DNA from: JBCBSZ01 sp039818945
Lineage (GTDB): Bacteria > Actinomycetota > Acidimicrobiia > Acidimicrobiales > Poriferisodalaceae
NCBI GenBank assembly: GCA_039818945.1
Contig: JBCBSZ010000014.1
Coordinates: 1 to 64,000, forward strand
Direction of reading: 5' to 3'
Length of the DNA: 64,000 nucleotides
The stretch's first letter is position 1. Each line of letters begins with the position of its first letter. Below are positions 44,697-52,458 of the stretch, piece by piece. The notes beneath the pieces were generated by a model. It saw only the letters and a list, made by a program, of their open reading frames with translations, did no database searches and was not told where the DNA came from. Position numbers and translations under genes: made by a program.

Positions 44697-45833
44697 TCAC
44701 CACCGGACGTGGTCGGCCCGGATGGCGTAGAACAGGCAGTCCCCGCGGGCGGCCTGCGGCTTCGTGGTCACCATGAACAGCTGCAATTTGCGCGCCGGTC
44801 GCAGCACACCGTTGCCGTCGCAGCTGAGGACGTCGGCGATCACGTCGCGACCGTCGACGCTCATCGCCCGCAACGCACCCAGACCGCTGTCTCCGAGCCA
44901 ACCGAGATGGCGGTCCGCTGAGACGACCCCGAAGTTGAACCGCTCCACGTCGCGGACCAGGACGACGTCGGCGCCGCCGGGCCCGTCGCCGAACCCGATC
45001 GTGTGCGACGGCTGGAGCTCCACACGGACCGGATGCTGCAGGAGCTCCATCGGGAGGTCGCGGTCAGGTGCTGCGAGCGGGTCTGGTGCGTTCAGGAAGA
45101 GCTCGATGCCCTGCTCGGCGACGCCGTCGGCGTACGTGTCGATGGCGCCACCGCACTCGACCGTGACCGAGGGGCAGATCTCGTTCGCGGCCTCCATCAA
45201 CGCGCCGAGGCGGATGCCGCTCACGATCAACTTCTCGCTGAAGCCGGTCATCAGGGCCTCGTGCTCCGTCGAGTGCTGGGGCGTGACGCCGAACGCCGGT
45301 CCGACGCCGGTGGTGTTGTGCACGTCGATGAGGCACGCAGGATCGAAGTCGGCGATCACGTCGAGCATCGATCGACACACCGCACCCCATCGACCCGTGA
45401 AGGGCGGCGCGAAGCAGCGGTTGAGATCGGGCTCGCCGTCGAGGTGCCGGTAGGTGAAGCCGGGCCCGGCGATGGCCGCCTCGACGTTGCCGACGATGAA
45501 CAGCGTGTCGGCGAAGGGCACGGCGCCGGATCGCAACCACGTCCACAGGGCGCGCATCCCGGAGGGCTCGTCGCCGTGCAGCAGCGTCGCGAGCACGCGC
45601 CGGGGGCCGCGGTGGCGTCCGCGCTGGACGAAGGCCGTCGGGCCGCCGAGCGCACGCAGGAACTCGTGGACCGATCCGCCGAGCAGCTCGGTCGGCTCGT
45701 GCTCCAGGACCGCCAGCGAGCCGGTCACGTCGTCGACGGCGGTCGGGACGACGTCACCGCCGACCGCAGCAGCGATGATCGTCCGAGCTGCACTGCATGC
45801 GGGGCAAGGTAGCAGGATGGGAACAGTTCTCAC
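44697..45833 (-). CDS. Succinylglutamate desuccinylase/aspartoacylase-like zinc hydrolase
   Basis: The 378-residue product is an M14-type zinc hydrolase of the AstE/AspA group: 'ATLLHGDEPSGMRALWTWL' gives H-x-x-E, 'LDGEPDLNRCF' the substrate-binding Asn-Arg, and 'CLIDVHNTTG' the third zinc ligand. 'VTVECGGAIDTYADG' carries the expected catalytic-type Glu. It probably hydrolyses an N-acyl amino acid, substrate unknown. The GTG at 45833 gives the opening 'VRTVPILLPCPAC'. The frame stays open by chance up to 46628 through the att site and the HEPN gene, so a 643-residue fusion is not expected. Confidence 0.75.
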   Translation of the reverse strand: MRTVPILLPCPACSAARTIIAAAVGGDVVPTAVDDVTGSLAVLEHEPTELLGGSVHEFLRALGGPTAFVQRGRHRGPRRVLATLLHGDEPSGMRALWTWLRSGAVPFADTLFIVGNVEAAIAGPGFTYRHLDGEPDLNRCFAPPFTGRWGAVCRSMLDVIADFDPACLIDVHNTTGVGPAFGVTPQHSTEHEALMTGFSEKLIVSGIRLGALMEAANEICPSVTVECGGAIDTYADGVAEQGIELFLNAPDPLAAPDRDLPMELLQHPVRVELQPSHTIGFGDGPGGADVVLVRDVERFNFGVVSADRHLGWLGDSGLGALRAMSVDGRDVIADVLSCDGNGVLRPARKLQLFMVTTKPQAARGDCLFYAIRADHVRW

Positions 45834-46204
45834 TCGCCGCCTTGGGTGCCCTGACCAGAACGTTCTGTCCGATACGTACGCTGGCGCGATGACCGACGCG
45901 ACGAAACGCCCGGGTCGCGGCGCACGGGCACGGATCCAGCGATCGACCCCGACGACTTGGACCTGACCGACGACGATCCGATCGCCTTCTGGGTCCGCCG
46001 ACCAGCTCAGAACGGGTGGGCGTGGAGGGACTCGAACCCCCGACCCTCTGCTTGTAAGGCTGGCTTTACAAGATCCGTCTGGTGCGGTGCAGTTCCGTGC
46101 AGTCCGTCTAGCTGGGCAAACGCGCCCGTCGACCGGACGAGACGGACGGGCTGGCACGCCCCGGTGCTGGCCGGATTGATACATCGCTGATACTCGGCCG
46201 GTGC
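45834..46204. other. Non-coding junction with island attachment region
   Basis: No convincing gene is seen here. The left part probably holds the promoter of the hydrolase gene. The middle part holds the tRNA 3'-half remnant and an inverted-repeat core. To the right, GTGCAGT occurs twice (46087-46093 and 46097-46103), which may be integrase arm sites. Confidence 0.5.
46017..46058 (-). other. tRNA 3'-half remnant (tRNA-Val-UAC-like), att site
   Basis: On the minus strand the sequence runs from an anticodon loop CTTACAA (anticodon TAC) through the 3' anticodon stem GCAGA. It continues with variable loop GGGTC, T-arm GGGGGTTCGAGTCCC, acceptor strand CACGCCC and discriminator A. No matching 5' half with D-arm exists beyond the anticodon loop, so this is a 42-nt remnant, not a gene. 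CTTGTAA (46051-46057) and TTACAAG (46066-46072) flank an 8-bp spacer, the layout of a tyrosine-integrase core site. Integration of an island into a tRNA gene leaves exactly such a half tRNA at one end. Confidence 0.65.
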
Positions 46205-46571
46205 TCAGAAGGTGGGACGGAGCGCACTGAGCACGCGACTCGCTGCCTCGATCGCAGCCGACGCGATCGGCGTCGCCGGGGTAGCGGCCCTCGATCACCC
46301 AGGGATTGAGCAATGCGAGGTCGTCTTCGGTGAGGTGGGCCGTGGCGTTCTCGTCCATGAGCGCCCGAAGCTGAAACAGGTCGTGCGTCCTCCGGAACTG
46401 GATACCACTTCGCAGCAGGTCCGCCTTGATCGCCTTCTCGGCAGCGAGGTGAGCAAGGAAGCAGACCACCCGAGAGGGACCGTCCGGATGTAGTCGTCGG
46501 GCGGCACCGAGATCTTCCTCCGCCTGTGAGAACCAGACCTCGGCCTCGGCGGCTGCCCCATCAGGCGGCAC
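46205..46571 (-). pseudogene. HEPN-domain toxin gene with a 3' frameshift
   Basis: From a GTG at 46571, which overlaps the MNT gene by 11 bp, the frame encodes a PF05168-type HEPN protein: 'WFSQAEEDLGAARRLH', 'FLAHLAAEKAIKADLL', 'RRTHDLFQLRALMDE', 'LNPWVIEGRYPGDA'. At about 46268-46271 the frame must shift by +1 to continue as 'IASAAIEAASRVLSALRPTF' and stop at 46205. That continuation is what this family normally has. Unshifted, translation would run on through the tRNA remnant. HEPN proteins paired with MNT nucleotidyltransferases are toxins, usually RNases, so inactivation of the C-terminal helix may reflect selection or a sequencing slip. Confidence 0.65.
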
Positions 46572-46926
46572 GCTCGTAGACCACCTTGCCCTCGCGCGCT
46601 GGCCAGTAGAGCACGGAGCCTGGGACATCTCGGCGCTTGGCGAACTCCTCCGGCGTCGTCACGAAGACGTCGATGGGAACCGGAGCGGAGATCGCAGCAC
46701 GGATCCGGCCCATCAGCAGGTGCCGCTGGCCAGGCTCGAACTCGGGAACGGTCACCAGCAGGTCGATGTCAGAGTCAGGACCATCGTCACCGCGGGCGAC
46801 AGACCCGAAGACGATGACCTCGACTGGATCTGCATAGGTGACGACGTCGCGAACGACCTCATCGAGCCAGTCACCGAGCCGGCGGCCGTCGTAGCGGCCC
46901 TCCTCGTCGACCCAGTGCGTCACCAC
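46561..46926 (-). CDS. MNT-type nucleotidyltransferase antitoxin
   Basis: The 121-residue product contains 'EVIVFGSVARGDDGPDSDID', the G-S-x10-D-x-D signature of minimal nucleotidyltransferases. In HEPN/MNT toxin-antitoxin systems this enzyme AMP-modifies the HEPN toxin and silences it. The start is the GTG at 46926, with no clear ribosome binding site. The possible promoter element at 46932-46950 is so close that the transcript may be leaderless. It is translated first and overlaps the HEPN gene. Confidence 0.82.
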   Translation of the reverse strand: MVTHWVDEEGRYDGRRLGDWLDEVVRDVVTYADPVEVIVFGSVARGDDGPDSDIDLLVTVPEFEPGQRHLLMGRIRAAISAPVPIDVFVTTPEEFAKRRDVPGSVLYWPAREGKVVYERAA

Positions 46927-46931
46927 ACGAC

Positions 46932-46950
46932 CAGTGTGCCTGATCGGCGA
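46932..46950 (-). repeat. 19-bp repeat, copy 1, upstream of the MNT gene
   Basis: CAGTGTGCCTGATCGGCGA (plus strand) recurs at 47684-47702 with one mismatch. Both copies lie upstream of minus-strand island genes, here 5 bp before the GTG. On the minus strand CACACT could act as a -10 element. Confidence 0.4.
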
Positions 46951-46995
46951 CGGGTCAACCGAGGCACGGTCAGGATGAGCGCCGGGGTAGGCCTC

Positions 46996-47622
46996 TCAAC
47001 CGAACGCCCGCCTCGCCGCTCTTGATGGTTCGAGGACGACGGCCTTGTACGGCGAACGATCGTCCGTGACGAGCTCGTACGCCTCATCTGCCCGCCGAGC
47101 CGCCTCCACGACACGCTCGACCTTCGCGACGCCTCGACCCTTGCGCCGCAACAGTGAGCCGTAGAAGGCGGCACTCCAGATCGTCGAGTGCTGCCACGTC
47201 ACGCTCCCACGGCCTCCGATCAGAACCGTCGGTTGGCCGATGCAGTGCCTGATCGCCTGTTGGAAGCGCTTCGTGCCGGAGCCGCAAGCGTCGAGCACCA
47301 GGCCCGGCGCGGCGAGTGGCAAGCGCTCGGACTGCAGGCGCTCGCCGAGGTCCAGGAGCGAGAACTCCGTGATGTCGTCGTCGCTGTAGATGACGATGTC
47401 GGCGGCGTCCGACTCCCCGTGCGAGCTCACATGCACCACGAGCGCCTCGCTCTTGAGCGCTGCGGTGAAGACGTCCTCAGATCTTGTGCGGACGAGCTCG
47501 ACCTCGGCCAGGCCGTCCCACCCAACGGTGAGCGCCTGGATCATCCCGACGAGATACTCGATTGTCGTGTCGAAGTCAGCCTGGAAGCCCAGGTCAACCA
47601 GCCGGACTCGGTTCGGCCTCAC
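46996..47622 (-). CDS. Small caspase/CHAT-like cysteine protease
   Basis: The 208-residue product shows the two catalytic elements of clan CD peptidases. A hydrophobic strand ends in 'LVVHVSSHGES' (His near residue 67), and a second strand ends in 'GLVLDACGSGTKRF' (Cys near 111). Spacing and flanking strands fit a minimal caspase/CHAT fold, with no extra domain attached. The GTG start has GAGAGGG 8 bp upstream. It stands alone between the toxin-antitoxin pair and McrBC. Caspase-like proteases in defence islands often execute abortive infection once a partner senses phage. Here no obvious dedicated sensor is adjacent, so the role is inferred. Confidence 0.55.
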   Translation of the reverse strand: MRPNRVRLVDLGFQADFDTTIEYLVGMIQALTVGWDGLAEVELVRTRSEDVFTAALKSEALVVHVSSHGESDAADIVIYSDDDITEFSLLDLGERLQSERLPLAAPGLVLDACGSGTKRFQQAIRHCIGQPTVLIGGRGSVTWQHSTIWSAAFYGSLLRRKGRGVAKVERVVEAARRADEAYELVTDDRSPYKAVVLEPSRAARRAFG

Positions 47623-47683
47623 AGACGATCCCTCTCAGGACGCTCGCCAGAACACTCGCGATTGTCCGGCGCCATCACCCATT

Positions 47684-47702
47684 CAGTGTGCCTGATCGAC
47701 GA
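47684..47702 (-). repeat. 19-bp repeat, copy 2, upstream of the caspase-like gene
   Basis: This is the second copy of the 19-bp element, 62 bp before the GTG at 47622. The distance would allow a normal leader with the GAGAGGG ribosome binding site. Confidence 0.4.
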
Positions 47703-47783
47703 GCCCGACCAGAGGCCGCAGGGGCCCCGGTTGGGGGCTGGCTCTGCGCGAGCCACCCGAACTGGGCTCTGCCGATCAGGACG

Positions 47784-49031
47784 TTACGAGGTTGGTGTCA
47801 CACGACCCCTCACGCCGAGCCTGCCGGCTCCCCGGCTGCGCTCGACCCCAGCGGCACGAGTCGTGAGCCAATCCCCGAGCTCAGCGATTGCGTCCGCCAC
47901 CTCTGCCGGCCGTCCTGTGAGGTCGATGGCCAACGTGTGAAGGACCTTGCCGGCATGGCGCACGGTCACCGAGCGCTCCGGGCGGCCCTCGGCGAGGCAG
48001 TAGATGAGCACGCCCTCGGGGAGGTCGAGCGCGGTCGTGTAGGCCAGGAGCTGGTAGTGGTCAGCGGTGCGGGCTCTGGCATCGCTGGTGAGCTTGTACT
48101 TGATGTCGGCGACGTACACCGCTTCGCCCCGGCAGCGGAAGACGAGATCGGGGCGGATCGGTACTCGTCGCCCCTCGGCGAGGTGCGTGCCGAACTGGTC
48201 GAGGACCTCCAGTCGGCCGCGCAGTTCCCGTCTCAGGCGCTGCGTCACGAAGGCCTCGAACAGCAGATTCATGTCGACGAGGAAGGACGAGGCCGTGTGC
48301 TCACCGCGCTGATCCACGAGGTTCAGACACTCGAGGAGCAACCTGGCGAGGCGCAGCGCCGGCTCGTAGTGGGCGTTCAGGCGAGTGGTCGAGATGCGGT
48401 CGAGGTCATCGGGGCGGGCGACTTCGTCGCTGACGTCCTCCAGGGCCACGACCTGCTGGAGGAGTCGGCGCCGATCCTCGGCGAGGACACCGGGCACCCG
48501 TAGTGCCAAACGAGCGGCGGCCTTCAGGTACCGGTTCTCGGCGTTGTCGGGCGTGTACTCGTCGAACCGGCACGCAACGGGCAGCCGGATCCCGGCCTGA
48601 CGGAACTGGGCGGTCATATCGATCCGGCCCCGGAGCGTCACGAGCCTGTCCTCCTCGGCCCGGTAGGAGCGCAATACCCCACGGGCGAGCGTGGTCTCGA
48701 GCGTTCGAGCGAAGAACGCTACGACAGATGGAAGGAGATCGGCACTGGTCTCGTAGTCGAACACCTCCTGGCGCCAGGCGGTCGGCGGCAGGCCTACCTC
48801 CAGGAGCAGGAAGACGTTCTCGGGCCGGATCTTCGGCCGGATCAGCACCTTGAGGTCCTCCGACACGAGCGTGCCAACGAGGTTCTGAGCCGCGATCGTA
48901 TATATGCCGGGTTCCTCGGCGAGTCCAACAGAGATCGCTCCTCGCCCGGCCTCGGCGAGCCGGCGAGCGTCGTCGGGCGCGAGCCGGAGCGTGGTCGTCT
49001 CGTACTCGACGAGCTCGATCGAGCGTGTCAC
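47784..49031 (-). CDS. mcrC: McrC-family endonuclease subunit
   Basis: The 415-residue product follows the McrC layout: an N-terminal beta domain ('GLAEEPGIYTIAAQNLVGTL'), a middle helical part with 'PDNAENRYLKAAARLAL', and a C-terminal PD-(D/E)xK nuclease ('IRPDLVFRCRGEAVYVADIK'). Asp and the D-x-K lie near residues 291-310. McrC stimulates the McrB GTPase and cuts DNA with modified cytosine. Its ATG overlaps the McrB stop by four bases, so the pair is coupled. Confidence 0.85.
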   Translation of the reverse strand: MTRSIELVEYETTTLRLAPDDARRLAEAGRGAISVGLAEEPGIYTIAAQNLVGTLVSEDLKVLIRPKIRPENVFLLLEVGLPPTAWRQEVFDYETSADLLPSVVAFFARTLETTLARGVLRSYRAEEDRLVTLRGRIDMTAQFRQAGIRLPVACRFDEYTPDNAENRYLKAAARLALRVPGVLAEDRRRLLQQVVALEDVSDEVARPDDLDRISTTRLNAHYEPALRLARLLLECLNLVDQRGEHTASSFLVDMNLLFEAFVTQRLRRELRGRLEVLDQFGTHLAEGRRVPIRPDLVFRCRGEAVYVADIKYKLTSDARARTADHYQLLAYTTALDLPEGVLIYCLAEGRPERSVTVRHAGKVLHTLAIDLTGRPAEVADAIAELGDWLTTRAAGVERSRGAGRLGVRGRVTPTS

Positions 49032-52000
49032 TCGCCGGCAGGAGCGTCCGGCGCCGGTGCGTCGTGCCCGATCTCGGCCTCGGCCTCAGCGGCCTCCTCC
49101 GCCGCCTCGAGCTGGGCCAGCTCGTCCACTCCGGACAGATCGCGGTAGCGCTGATGGACGTTGTGGAAGCGGAAACGCTCGATCTGTTGGCGGTCACCGA
49201 AGAACTGGTCCTCGATGAACGGCTCGATGTTGAACCGCCAGATGCGCCGGACGGCCTCGATGTCCAGTCCCGGCTTCATGAAGTGGCTGGGTCCGATCTG
49301 CAGGTGCGGGCCGCCGAGCGCCTCCTCGAGCTCGTCGTTGACCTGGGCCACCAACTCCCCGATCCAGGCAGGCTCGTCGTGCTCTGCGAGCCACCGGTCG
49401 AGCAGCCCCTTCATCGGACCGTGGTTCGGGAAGAAGGGGATGAAGTGGAACCGGCGCCGCAGGGCGGCGTCGACCAGGGCGATGGAACGGTCGGCGGTGT
49501 TCATCGTGCCGATGAACCACAGGTCCTGCGGCAGCTCGAACGCGTCCTCGGGTCGATAGAGCGTCCTGACGCTTTCCCCCCGGTACTCCAGGAGGAAGAG
49601 CAGCTCTCCGAACACCTTCGGCAGGTTCGCCCGATTGATCTCGTCGATGATCATCACGTGTCGACGTCCAGGTGCATCGGCAGCGCGTTCGGCCATGAGC
49701 GCCAGAGGACCAGGGGTAAGCCGGTACGTCATGTCGCCGGCTGCGTCGGCTTCTGGCCGGTAGCCCTCGAAGAAGTCCTCGTATGAGCTGGACGGGTGGA
49801 ACTGCACCAGCGCTCGCCGGGTGGGGTCCGGAGCGAGGGCCTCGGCAAGCTTGCGAGCCAGATAGGTCTTCCCGGTCCCTGGCGGCCCGTACAGGATGAC
49901 CTGACCCTTGTCCTCCAGCAGGGAGACGATGTCGGCCAGGAAGCCCCGATCGACGAGGAGCTCGTCGGCGAGCTCGCCGAGTAGATCCCGGTCCGGTTCG
50001 ACCTCGGGCTCATGACCCCGTTGGAGGTACCAGTAGAGGAAGGACGCCATCCCGAGGGCATCGCCGGGGAAGAACCGATCGAGCCGGTTGTGGAGGGCCT
50101 TGTTGGAGGCGACCTGGAGCTCGCCGCGTGATGTGGACGTCGGTTCGTCGAGGTCGAGCAGCTGGAGCATCCGTCGCTTCCCCTTCGGTCCGCTGAAAGG
50201 GAACACGGGGATGTATGCGTCGGGATGCGTGATCGCAAGCAGCTTCATGATGACCGACTCACCGAGCCCGCTGATGCGCAGGGCGTCGTCGGTCAGCATC
50301 TTGTCGATGCGCACTGCGTCCGCGTCATCGCCCCAGCACAGGTACCGGAGCGAGTCGATCATGCTGTCGTACTCGGCCGCCGAAGCGTCCCGGAAGGAGC
50401 GGTTGAGCTCCGGCATCGGACCGGGGCTGCCGTACCTGCCGGTATTCCAGATCCGCCGGAGGTCCGCGATGTCAGCGAGGGCGATCGCATCGGGGGCGAG
50501 AAGCTCGGCAAATCGACGCCGATCGGCCTGGTCCTCCTCGATCGCAGGCGTCGGATAGTTGCGCTCGGCGCGGAACTCGGTCACGAGCGGTTCGATCGGA
50601 TCGTCCTCGTCGAGCGGCGCAGTCGCGGCCTCACCTAGCGCAAGTGTGAGCAGCTGGTCGAATAGCGGCCGGAGCCGAGCCGAGACTGTTGTGACTGCCT
50701 CGGCGAGGTCGAGGTCGGCGAGCTCCTCCCGGTCGTGCCATCGCCCGTAGACGAACTCGCCCGGGCGACCGAAGAAGCCCACGTCCTCACCGATACGTGA
50801 AGCTGCACCACCCAATACCCGACACCCCGGGTAGTCAGCGGCTGACAGGACCGGCGCCACTTCTTCGTACCAGCCCTTCCGTTGGAGGCCGGGCCGAAGG
50901 GCGACCGCAGCACCTCGGTCGTTCACCCACACGCGCATCCCCAGTCCCGGTGCGTCCTTCGCCCACCAGTCGACCCACAGATCAGCGCGAGCCCGGTCGT
51001 CGGACCAATCGGGGCTCGGCTTGCCAACGGTCAGGCTCCTCCCGACGGCGGCCGACACCTCCTCGACGAGCTCGTTGCCCAGGTAGGTCGCCACGCCGAC
51101 GAGCGCACGGGCGTTGGTGAACTGCTGCTCGGGTGTCGAGCTCTCCCGGTCGAGGTTGTATGCCGCCCGGTCGCACAGCACCTCGTCGAGGAAGACGGGG
51201 CGGGTGTCGTGCCACCAGGACGCCGTCTGCTCGAACTCCTCGAGGTCGAGTGTGACTTCTCGGATTCGCTCGTAGAGGCGGCGGTATCGCTCACCCGCGG
51301 CATCCGGGAGGGACGAGCCGGCGAGCATTTCGAGAAACGCGACGCTCTTCGGCCAGAGGACCGGCCAACTGCCTCGGTCAGCAAGCGCCCACATGTAGGA
51401 GAGCATGAACGGCACGCGCGCTGGGGCCGGGTGTGCGCCGACCCTGATCGACTCGACGTACTCGACTACACGATCGATCTTGCCGACTGCGTCGGTCAGC
51501 GAGGTGGGCTTCGCGAAGGCGTCGGCGAGCAGCCGGGCGAGCGCAGCAGGGTCGTCCGACCGGTTCACGAGTTGGTTGAGCATCATCTGCCCGTTGGAGC
51601 CCTTGAATCCGCTGCTCGACTGGACCGACCAGGCCTGCATCCCGTTCTGGAAGCTCTCGATATCACCCGAGCGCTCCAGCTCGGCCACGAGCTCGAGCGC
51701 CTGCGACCCGAGGTTCTTGAGCTCCTCGTAGCTCTCACCCTCGAGCCGGCCTTCGGTGTCCGAGAGCCTGCGCTCGAGGTGCGCCTCGTACCACCGACGG
51801 CGGAACGACTGCTCGGGGCTGTCGGCCTGGCCTCTCTCGTAGTCGCCGAGCGTTAGACCGGAGTCATGCTTCCACTCCAGGTTGCCGTTGGCACTTCGAC
51901 CCAAGAGGGCGGCCGCTGCGGCCGACGGCGACCCAAACTCGTGGTCAGCGGTGAGAACGACACGCTCGCCGTCAAGCTGCAGAATCCCGTCGTCGACGAG

Positions 52001-52204
52001 CTGATCCCGGAGGCGTCGATAGTTGTGCGTCTCGAAGGAGGGGATCGTTGTGGCTCGCCCCACGGCACCAGCGCGGACCAGGAAGCCGCTTTCTGTGCGA
52101 ACGCCACTGCCGCCGCAGCCTCCACGCACGAGGTGGAAGATCGGCTCCTGCTCGCTCTCAGCGCTCACGAGCAGTCCGTCGACTAGGCATGGTTTGACCC
52201 CCAT
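49028..52204 (-). CDS. mcrB: McrB-like AAA+ GTPase with N-terminal DUF4357-type domain
   Basis: The 1058-residue product has an N-terminal domain like DUF4357 (residues 15-110: 'GFLVRAGAVGRATTIPSFE', 'DHEFGSPSAAAAALLGRSAN'). A long middle region of unknown fold follows, including a DUF2461/EVE-unrelated helical part. The AAA+ motor carries Walker A 'GPPGTGKTYLARKLAEAL' near 773, Walker B 'HVMIIDEINRANLPKVFGEL' near 851 and sensor 'MNTADRSI'. The N-terminal part of McrB-like proteins sets target specificity, and here it is much larger than in E. coli McrB (459 residues). The ATG at 52204 lacks a good ribosome binding site. A GTG in frame about 13 codons inside is an alternative. McrC follows. 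Confidence 0.8.
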   Translation of the reverse strand: MGVKPCLVDGLLVSAESEQEPIFHLVRGGCGGSGVRTESGFLVRAGAVGRATTIPSFETHNYRRLRDQLVDDGILQLDGERVVLTADHEFGSPSAAAAALLGRSANGNLEWKHDSGLTLGDYERGQADSPEQSFRRRWYEAHLERRLSDTEGRLEGESYEELKNLGSQALELVAELERSGDIESFQNGMQAWSVQSSSGFKGSNGQMMLNQLVNRSDDPAALARLLADAFAKPTSLTDAVGKIDRVVEYVESIRVGAHPAPARVPFMLSYMWALADRGSWPVLWPKSVAFLEMLAGSSLPDAAGERYRRLYERIREVTLDLEEFEQTASWWHDTRPVFLDEVLCDRAAYNLDRESSTPEQQFTNARALVGVATYLGNELVEEVSAAVGRSLTVGKPSPDWSDDRARADLWVDWWAKDAPGLGMRVWVNDRGAAVALRPGLQRKGWYEEVAPVLSAADYPGCRVLGGAASRIGEDVGFFGRPGEFVYGRWHDREELADLDLAEAVTTVSARLRPLFDQLLTLALGEAATAPLDEDDPIEPLVTEFRAERNYPTPAIEEDQADRRRFAELLAPDAIALADIADLRRIWNTGRYGSPGPMPELNRSFRDASAAEYDSMIDSLRYLCWGDDADAVRIDKMLTDDALRISGLGESVIMKLLAITHPDAYIPVFPFSGPKGKRRMLQLLDLDEPTSTSRGELQVASNKALHNRLDRFFPGDALGMASFLYWYLQRGHEPEVEPDRDLLGELADELLVDRGFLADIVSLLEDKGQVILYGPPGTGKTYLARKLAEALAPDPTRRALVQFHPSSSYEDFFEGYRPEADAAGDMTYRLTPGPLALMAERAADAPGRRHVMIIDEINRANLPKVFGELLFLLEYRGESVRTLYRPEDAFELPQDLWFIGTMNTADRSIALVDAALRRRFHFIPFFPNHGPMKGLLDRWLAEHDEPAWIGELVAQVNDELEEALGGPHLQIGPSHFMKPGLDIEAVRRIWRFNIEPFIEDQFFGDRQQIERFRFHNVHQRYRDLSGVDELAQLEAAEEAAEAEAEIGHDAPAPDAPAGE

Positions 52205-52458
52205 CGGTGTTCTGACACGGCGATCGGCGGCCCTCTACGGGAAGGCGGGTGCCACCGAGTTCATGTGGTGCTCTGTCCGCTGAGCTCGGCAAATCACGGA
52301 GCGGGCCGGACGGGCCGGCCTGGACGACACGCCCCGGTGCAGGACGAACCGTCACATCGGTCATGCTTCGCCGCGAGCACCCGTTGGTGGTGACGCGCCG
52401 ACGGCGGCGCCTCGAACCCGAGCCCCTGAAGGGCCTCCGTCGCCGTGGTGCCGCACCA
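52205..52458. other. Intergenic region with no recognisable gene
   Basis: These 254 bp separate McrB from the next minus-strand gene. I see no conserved ORF, RNA gene or strong hairpin. The region presumably contains the McrBC promoter. Confidence 0.4.

Noticed and set aside
45856..45867. 12-bp palindrome CAGAACGTTCTG upstream of the hydrolase gene as a LexA (SOS) box
   Set aside because: The actinobacterial SOS box needs GAAC-N4-GTTC. Here the halves touch without the 4-bp spacer, and a 12-bp palindrome is expected several times by chance in 64 kb.
45889..46015. Possible tiny gene 'MTDATKRPGRGARAR' that would continue in another frame as 'DPDDLDLTDDDPIAFW'
   Set aside because: It needs a frameshift after about 17 codons, has no ribosome binding site, and runs into the tRNA remnant. 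At most it is a decayed small gene.
45957..46190. Open frame reading 'GWAWRDSNPRPSACKAG' on the plus strand
   Set aside because: This is the well-known translation of a tRNA 3' half read antisense. It is a product of the att site, not a gene.
44697..46628. A single 643-residue fusion of HEPN and aspartoacylase-like sequences
   Set aside because: The open frame crosses a tRNA remnant and low-quality coding sequence. It results from the HEPN frameshift plus high GC, and both parts are better explained as separate genes.
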